From positions 1 to 64,000 of the forward strand of contig JAEZLR010000035.1 of assembly GCA_023415205.1 (NCBI GenBank): a DNA stretch of 64,000 nt. Reading direction: 5' to 3'. The position numbers and the translations under genes were made by a program. This DNA is from Bacillota bacterium (lineage in GTDB: Bacteria; Bacillota; Clostridia; DSM-8532). Below, one piece after another: positions 60,676 to 64,000 of the stretch. The first letter of the stretch is position 1; every line of letters begins with the position of its first letter. Below the pieces are notes generated by a model. It worked only from the letters and a program-made list of their open reading frames with translations. It ran no database searches and was not told where the DNA came from.

Positions 60676-62190
60676 TTGCAGATCAAAATTGATAGAGAGT
60701 CAAAAACTCCCATTTATCTTCAAATCAAAAACCAACTCCGAGGAATGATTTATAATGGATCTCTGATACCGGGAAGCCAACTTCCGCCCGAGCGAAAGCT
60801 TGCGGAAAGCCTTGGCCTCAACCGGAGCACCATATTAACCGCTTATCGGGAACTGAAAGCCGATGGGCTGGTGGATTCCCATGTGGGCAAGGGAACGGTG
60901 GTGCTACCAGTGCTTTCCCAGGTTTCTGAGAAGTATGACAGCATGGAAATCCCCGCTTTCCATCAATTTTTCAGCCAGACTGCTGAGAGAGCCAATGACC
61001 CCTTGTTAAATGATCTGCTTCGTATGGCCAATCAAAAGAAGACCATCTCCTTCTCAGCGGGTATTTCCGCCCTCGAGAATGATCCTGTTGAAAGCCTTAA
61101 GGGGATTGAAAAAGAACTTCTGGAACAATCCGATCATTTTGCCCTTAAGCATATGCCCACCGGAGGACTGCCTTCCCTCCGAGAAAACATTGCCTGGCTA
61201 ATGGGGGAAAGGGGGGCTAAGATTAGGGCAGACGAGATCATAGTACTCTCAGGCTCACAACAGGGAATATCCCTGGCGGCCCAAGCCTTTTTAGATTTCG
61301 GAGATGTGGTCATCGTTGAAGAACCCTCGTTTTTTAGTGCGTTACAGATTTTTCATACTGCCGGTGCCCGGATCATTGGTGTTCCTGTTGATGAGAACGG
61401 CATGAAAGTGGAGGTTTTGGAGCAACTGTTGAGGCGTTATCGTCCAAAGATGATCTATACCATGCCCACCTACCAGAATCCCAGTGGTGTATCCATGAGC
61501 CTGGAGCGGCGCCGTCGGCTATTGGAGCTGGCCTATCAAGAGAAGGTATTAATACTGGAGGATGACCCCTACGGAGAGCTCAGGTTTGAAGGGCCAAAGC
61601 TCCCCTCTTTGTTTGAGTTAGATTCCTATGGCTATGTCATGTACCTCAGTACTTTTTCCAAGATACTGTTTCCTGGGATACGCATCGGCTGGATGGCCGC
61701 CCATCCACAGATCATTCACCAGATGACCATGCTAAAGCAGCTCAACGACTTGCATGCCAATAGCATCTCCCAATGGATTGTGGATCGCTTTCTTAAAAAT
61801 GGCGGGTACAGTGAACACATACAAAGGCTCACTAAAGAATACAGGGAGAAACGTGATTGCATGGCAGAAGCCTTAATGAATCATCCTGTCGAAGGTCTTG
61901 AATGGACCAAGCCATTGGGAGGCTTCTTCTTCTGGTTAAAGCTGCCTGATAATCTGCCGCATATGACGCTTCTTGTTAATGCTGAGGAGAACGGTGTCTC
62001 CTATGTTCCGGGAACGGCCTTCTTTACCGGGGGCAGAGGAGGGGCTTATATGCGTTTAAACTTTACTTACCCGTCAAAAGAGGAAATTGCTGATGGCATT
62101 CAAAGACTGAAGCGGGCGATTAACATAACCTCTATGAGAAACCCCGTCAAATCTGAACGTGAGTTCAAGGACATCATGCCCATTGTATGA
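60676..62190 (+). CDS. MocR/PdxR-type GntR regulator with aminotransferase domain
   Basis: The protein has 504 residues. Residues 1-75 form a GntR winged helix (PIYLQIKNQLRGMIYNGSLIPGSQLPPERKLAESLGLNRSTI). The remainder is a fold-type I aminotransferase-like domain with the PLP Lys in LSTFSKILFPGIRIGW and PTYQNPSG. Such proteins use PLP as a signal and usually control vitamin B6 or amino-acid genes; here the aminotransferase gene directly downstream is the best candidate. Translation starts at TTG 60676 with AAGGGGG eight nt upstream. The direct repeats at 60596-60643 may be its own site. Confidence 0.88.
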   Translation: MQIKIDRESKTPIYLQIKNQLRGMIYNGSLIPGSQLPPERKLAESLGLNRSTILTAYRELKADGLVDSHVGKGTVVLPVLSQVSEKYDSMEIPAFHQFFSQTAERANDPLLNDLLRMANQKKTISFSAGISALENDPVESLKGIEKELLEQSDHFALKHMPTGGLPSLRENIAWLMGERGAKIRADEIIVLSGSQQGISLAAQAFLDFGDVVIVEEPSFFSALQIFHTAGARIIGVPVDENGMKVEVLEQLLRRYRPKMIYTMPTYQNPSGVSMSLERRRRLLELAYQEKVLILEDDPYGELRFEGPKLPSLFELDSYGYVMYLSTFSKILFPGIRIGWMAAHPQIIHQMTMLKQLNDLHANSISQWIVDRFLKNGGYSEHIQRLTKEYREKRDCMAEALMNHPVEGLEWTKPLGGFFFWLKLPDNLPHMTLLVNAEENGVSYVPGTAFFTGGRGGAYMRLNFTYPSKEEIADGIQRLKRAINITSMRNPVKSEREFKDIMPIV

Positions 62191-62286
62191 ATTTTTCTTA
62201 GCCTATCCCCTAAAGTTTTTAGTCCGACCTTGTAGGGAGGGTTTATTTTTTCACACCTATCTTTTAAATAATTTGGAGGTTTTAAG

Positions 62287-63471
62287 ATGATACAGAGAAC
62301 ACTTTTTTCTAAACGTATGCAAAATATAAAGGCTTCAGAGATCAGGGAGCTTTTAAAAATCACCGAACAGCCTGAAATCATATCCTTTGCAGGGGGGCTA
62401 CCGGCACCTGAGCTTTTTCCTTTAAAGGAGCTTTCCGATCTTACAGAAGAACTCATTCTGACTCAGGGGAAAAGGGCCCTTCAGTATTCCACAACAGAAG
62501 GCTACACTCCATTAAGGGAAAAAATCTGTGAAAGGATGAAGGCGGTTTTTAAAGTCAGTGTTGCTCCCGAGGAGACCTTGATAACCTGTGGGTCACAACA
62601 GGCTCTGGACTTTATCGGTAAAGCTCTTCTGGATAAGGGAGACGAGGTTCTGATGGAAAGCCCGTCCTATTTAGGAGCCATCAATGCTTTCAGGGCTTAT
62701 GAGCCTCAGTTTGTGGAGGTTGCTACCGACGAAGAAGGAATGATACCCGAAGCGCTAGAGGAAGCACTCAAGAGCTCCAAACGCCCCAAATTTATCTATG
62801 TCATCCCTGATTTCCAGAATCCCACAGGGCGTACATGGAGCTTGTCCCGAAGAGAAGCCTTGATAAAACTGGCCGATAAATATCAGGTTTTGATTGTTGA
62901 AGACAATCCCTATGGAGAGCTTCGTTTTGAGGGCGATCCGGTTCCTGCTGTTAAATCACTGGATCAGAATGGCCGGGTTATTTATCTAGGAACCTTTTCG
63001 AAAACCCTTTGCCCTGGGATGCGGATAGGGTGGATTGCCGCTGCTCGGGAAATAGTGGAGCCGTTGGTTCTTATCAAACAGGGGGCAGACCTTCATACCT
63101 CCACCTTAAGCCAGATGCAAATTAATCTTTTTATGGAGAATTATTGCCTGGATGACCATATCCAAAGAATTCGAGAGGTCTATAAAAAGCGACGGGATAC
63201 CCTGATTCAATCCATGGAGCATTTGTTTGATCGGGAGATTTACTTTACACATCCCTCCGGAGGACTGTTTTCGTGGGTTGAGCTACCCGAGGAAAAGGAT
63301 AGCCGTGTCCTTCTTGAAAAGGCTATCGCCCAAAAAGTAGCCTTTGTTCCGGGTGGCTCCTTCTTCCCCTGTAGCCCTAAGCATCATACCCTGAGACTTA
63401 ATTTTTCAAATATGCCTGAGACACGCATTGTCGAAGGTGTAGAACGGTTAGCAAAGCTGTTTAACCGGTGA
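62287..63471 (+). CDS. PLP-dependent class I aminotransferase
   Basis: The protein has 394 residues. It resembles 2-aminoadipate/aromatic-type aminotransferases that share a fold with MocR proteins (IISFAGGLPAPELFP, TCGSQQALDFIGKAL, PDFQNPTG, PLP Lys in LGTFSKTLCPGMRIGW and the late LRLNFSN with the carboxylate-binding Arg). It lacks the GntR domain of its upstream neighbour, to which it is clearly related. Substrate unknown. TTTGGAGG precedes the ATG. It starts 96 bp after the MocR gene and is probably controlled by it. Confidence 0.88.
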   Translation: MIQRTLFSKRMQNIKASEIRELLKITEQPEIISFAGGLPAPELFPLKELSDLTEELILTQGKRALQYSTTEGYTPLREKICERMKAVFKVSVAPEETLITCGSQQALDFIGKALLDKGDEVLMESPSYLGAINAFRAYEPQFVEVATDEEGMIPEALEEALKSSKRPKFIYVIPDFQNPTGRTWSLSRREALIKLADKYQVLIVEDNPYGELRFEGDPVPAVKSLDQNGRVIYLGTFSKTLCPGMRIGWIAAAREIVEPLVLIKQGADLHTSTLSQMQINLFMENYCLDDHIQRIREVYKKRRDTLIQSMEHLFDREIYFTHPSGGLFSWVELPEEKDSRVLLEKAIAQKVAFVPGGSFFPCSPKHHTLRLNFSNMPETRIVEGVERLAKLFNR

Positions 63472-63603
63472 ATAAAGAACGCTCCCTCCCTTTAGCGGTG
63501 AGATGGCAAAATGCTTGTTAAAAGAGTCAGTCCTTAAGGCTATGAATGATGAAAATGCTACAAGACTATGGGAACTGTCGAAAAATGTGCGGTTTTAGGG
63601 CCC
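63472..63603. other. Intergenic stretch with no visible gene
   Basis: This forms the first part of the 337-bp gap after the aminotransferase. No coding frame with a ribosome binding site and no strong terminator was found. Confidence 0.5.
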
Positions 63604-63625
63604 AAGGGGTAAGTGCTTACCCCTT
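63604..63625. repeat. Perfect 10-bp inverted repeat
   Basis: AAGGGGTAAG (63604-63613) and CTTACCCCTT (63616-63625) are separated by TG. There is no following T run, so it is probably an operator rather than a terminator. The EamA transporter gene begins 183 bp downstream. Confidence 0.6.
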
Positions 63626-63808
63626 CCACCCTGCGTAAGAAGCTTTTACCTATTGTAGAAAGGTTTTTTTCACTATAAGATGAGAGAGTGGAGGTTTATC
63701 AATGTCTTTGAGTTTTCAAGTATCCAGGGAGGAATCTCGATAAATTGGAAATAGTCTAAACATAGGTTTCAAAATCCTGAATCAACATCTAAGAAGGAGA
63801 CATCTGTG

Positions 63809-64000
63809 ATGAAAAAGAAAAATGAACGCACTCGGGCGCTGCTCTTGCTGGTGCTCACCGCAGCCTTGTGGAGCCTGGGAGGACTATTGATCAAATCCGT
63901 TAATGCCCATCCCTTGGCGATTTCTGGAATACGTTCAGCCATTGCTGCCGTCGTAATTTTGATTTACATAAGGAAACCGCGCTTTACCTGGTCTTTTGCC
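63809..64000 (+). CDS. EamA/DMT family transporter (3' end outside the window)
   Basis: Only the first 64 residues are present. The N terminus (LLLLVLTAALWSLGGLLIKSV, then ISGIRSAIAAVVILIYI) matches the first two membrane segments of EamA drug/metabolite transporters, which have ten. AAGGAGA lies nine nt before the ATG. The gene runs off the edge of the window. It might export an amino acid made or degraded by the neighbouring aminotransferase, an inference from position only. Confidence 0.78.
   Translation, partial: MKKKNERTRALLLLVLTAALWSLGGLLIKSVNAHPLAISGIRSAIAAVVILIYIRKPRFTWSFA

Overview
The window looks like chromosome from a spore-forming, anaerobic member of the Clostridia. The evidence is an alpha/beta-type small acid-soluble spore protein, a multidomain [FeFe] hydrogenase, a Firmicutes class III fructose-bisphosphatase, AddAB in place of RecBCD, a Trp-specific T-box and strong AGGAGG-type ribosome binding sites. 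A Peptococcaceae-like (Desulfitobacterium/Desulfosporosinus) host is plausible, but that is inference from gene content alone.

Layout. 1-4.4 kb: the 3' end of tmRNA, then a macro-domain protein, a von Willebrand A protein and an LRR/beta-propeller lipoprotein; this is the most accessory-looking part. 4.4-10.3 kb: an SDR-TetR pair behind a perfect double-palindrome operator, a MATE exporter, and a MalT/SARP-like regulator. 10.4-17.7 kb: a 1146-residue hydrogenase fused to a GltD-like flavoprotein, a tryptophanase/tyrosine phenol-lyase family enzyme behind an attenuator-like leader, and a MATE-MarR operon behind a 36-bp palindrome. 17.7-23.6 kb: small stress and housekeeping genes (bacteriohemerythrin, acetyltransferase, ArsC/Spx-like, flavin reductase, YjbQ), an acetyltransferase fused to a phage-tail-type lysozyme, two exported unknowns and an insertion-sequence scar. 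23.7-32.3 kb: an aldo/keto reductase under a MerR-type promoter, 1-phosphofructokinase, a possible structured RNA, a TetR-MMPL-heptad-repeat export operon and a polysaccharide deacetylase. 32.4-40 kb: a tandem array of 71-bp hairpin units, then addB-addA. 40-44 kb: nitroreductase, a lipoyl-less E2-like protein, an Asn-rich mini-protein, the SASP and cardiolipin synthase. 44-50.8 kb: trpEGDCFBA with its T-box. 50.8-64 kb: a membrane protein, an acetyltransferase, a GH5 lipoprotein, a DUF1294 protein, an AraC regulator, a FAD/Rieske oxidoreductase, fbp, an amidohydrolase, a MocR regulator with an aminotransferase, and a truncated EamA transporter.

How the parts relate. Tryptophan synthesis (T-box controlled) and a probable aromatic amino-acid lyase are both present, so leader-RNA control may separate making from breaking down tryptophan. 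Four local regulator-transporter or regulator-enzyme pairs (TetR/SDR, MarR/MATE, MerR/AKR, TetR/MMPL) carry visible operators or promoters. AddAB is the main DNA repair system. No complete mobile element, CRISPR array or prophage is visible. The observations most worth follow-up are the hairpin-unit array before addB, the acetyltransferase-lysozyme fusion, the macro-vWA pair beside ssrA, and three unexplained structured intergenic elements.
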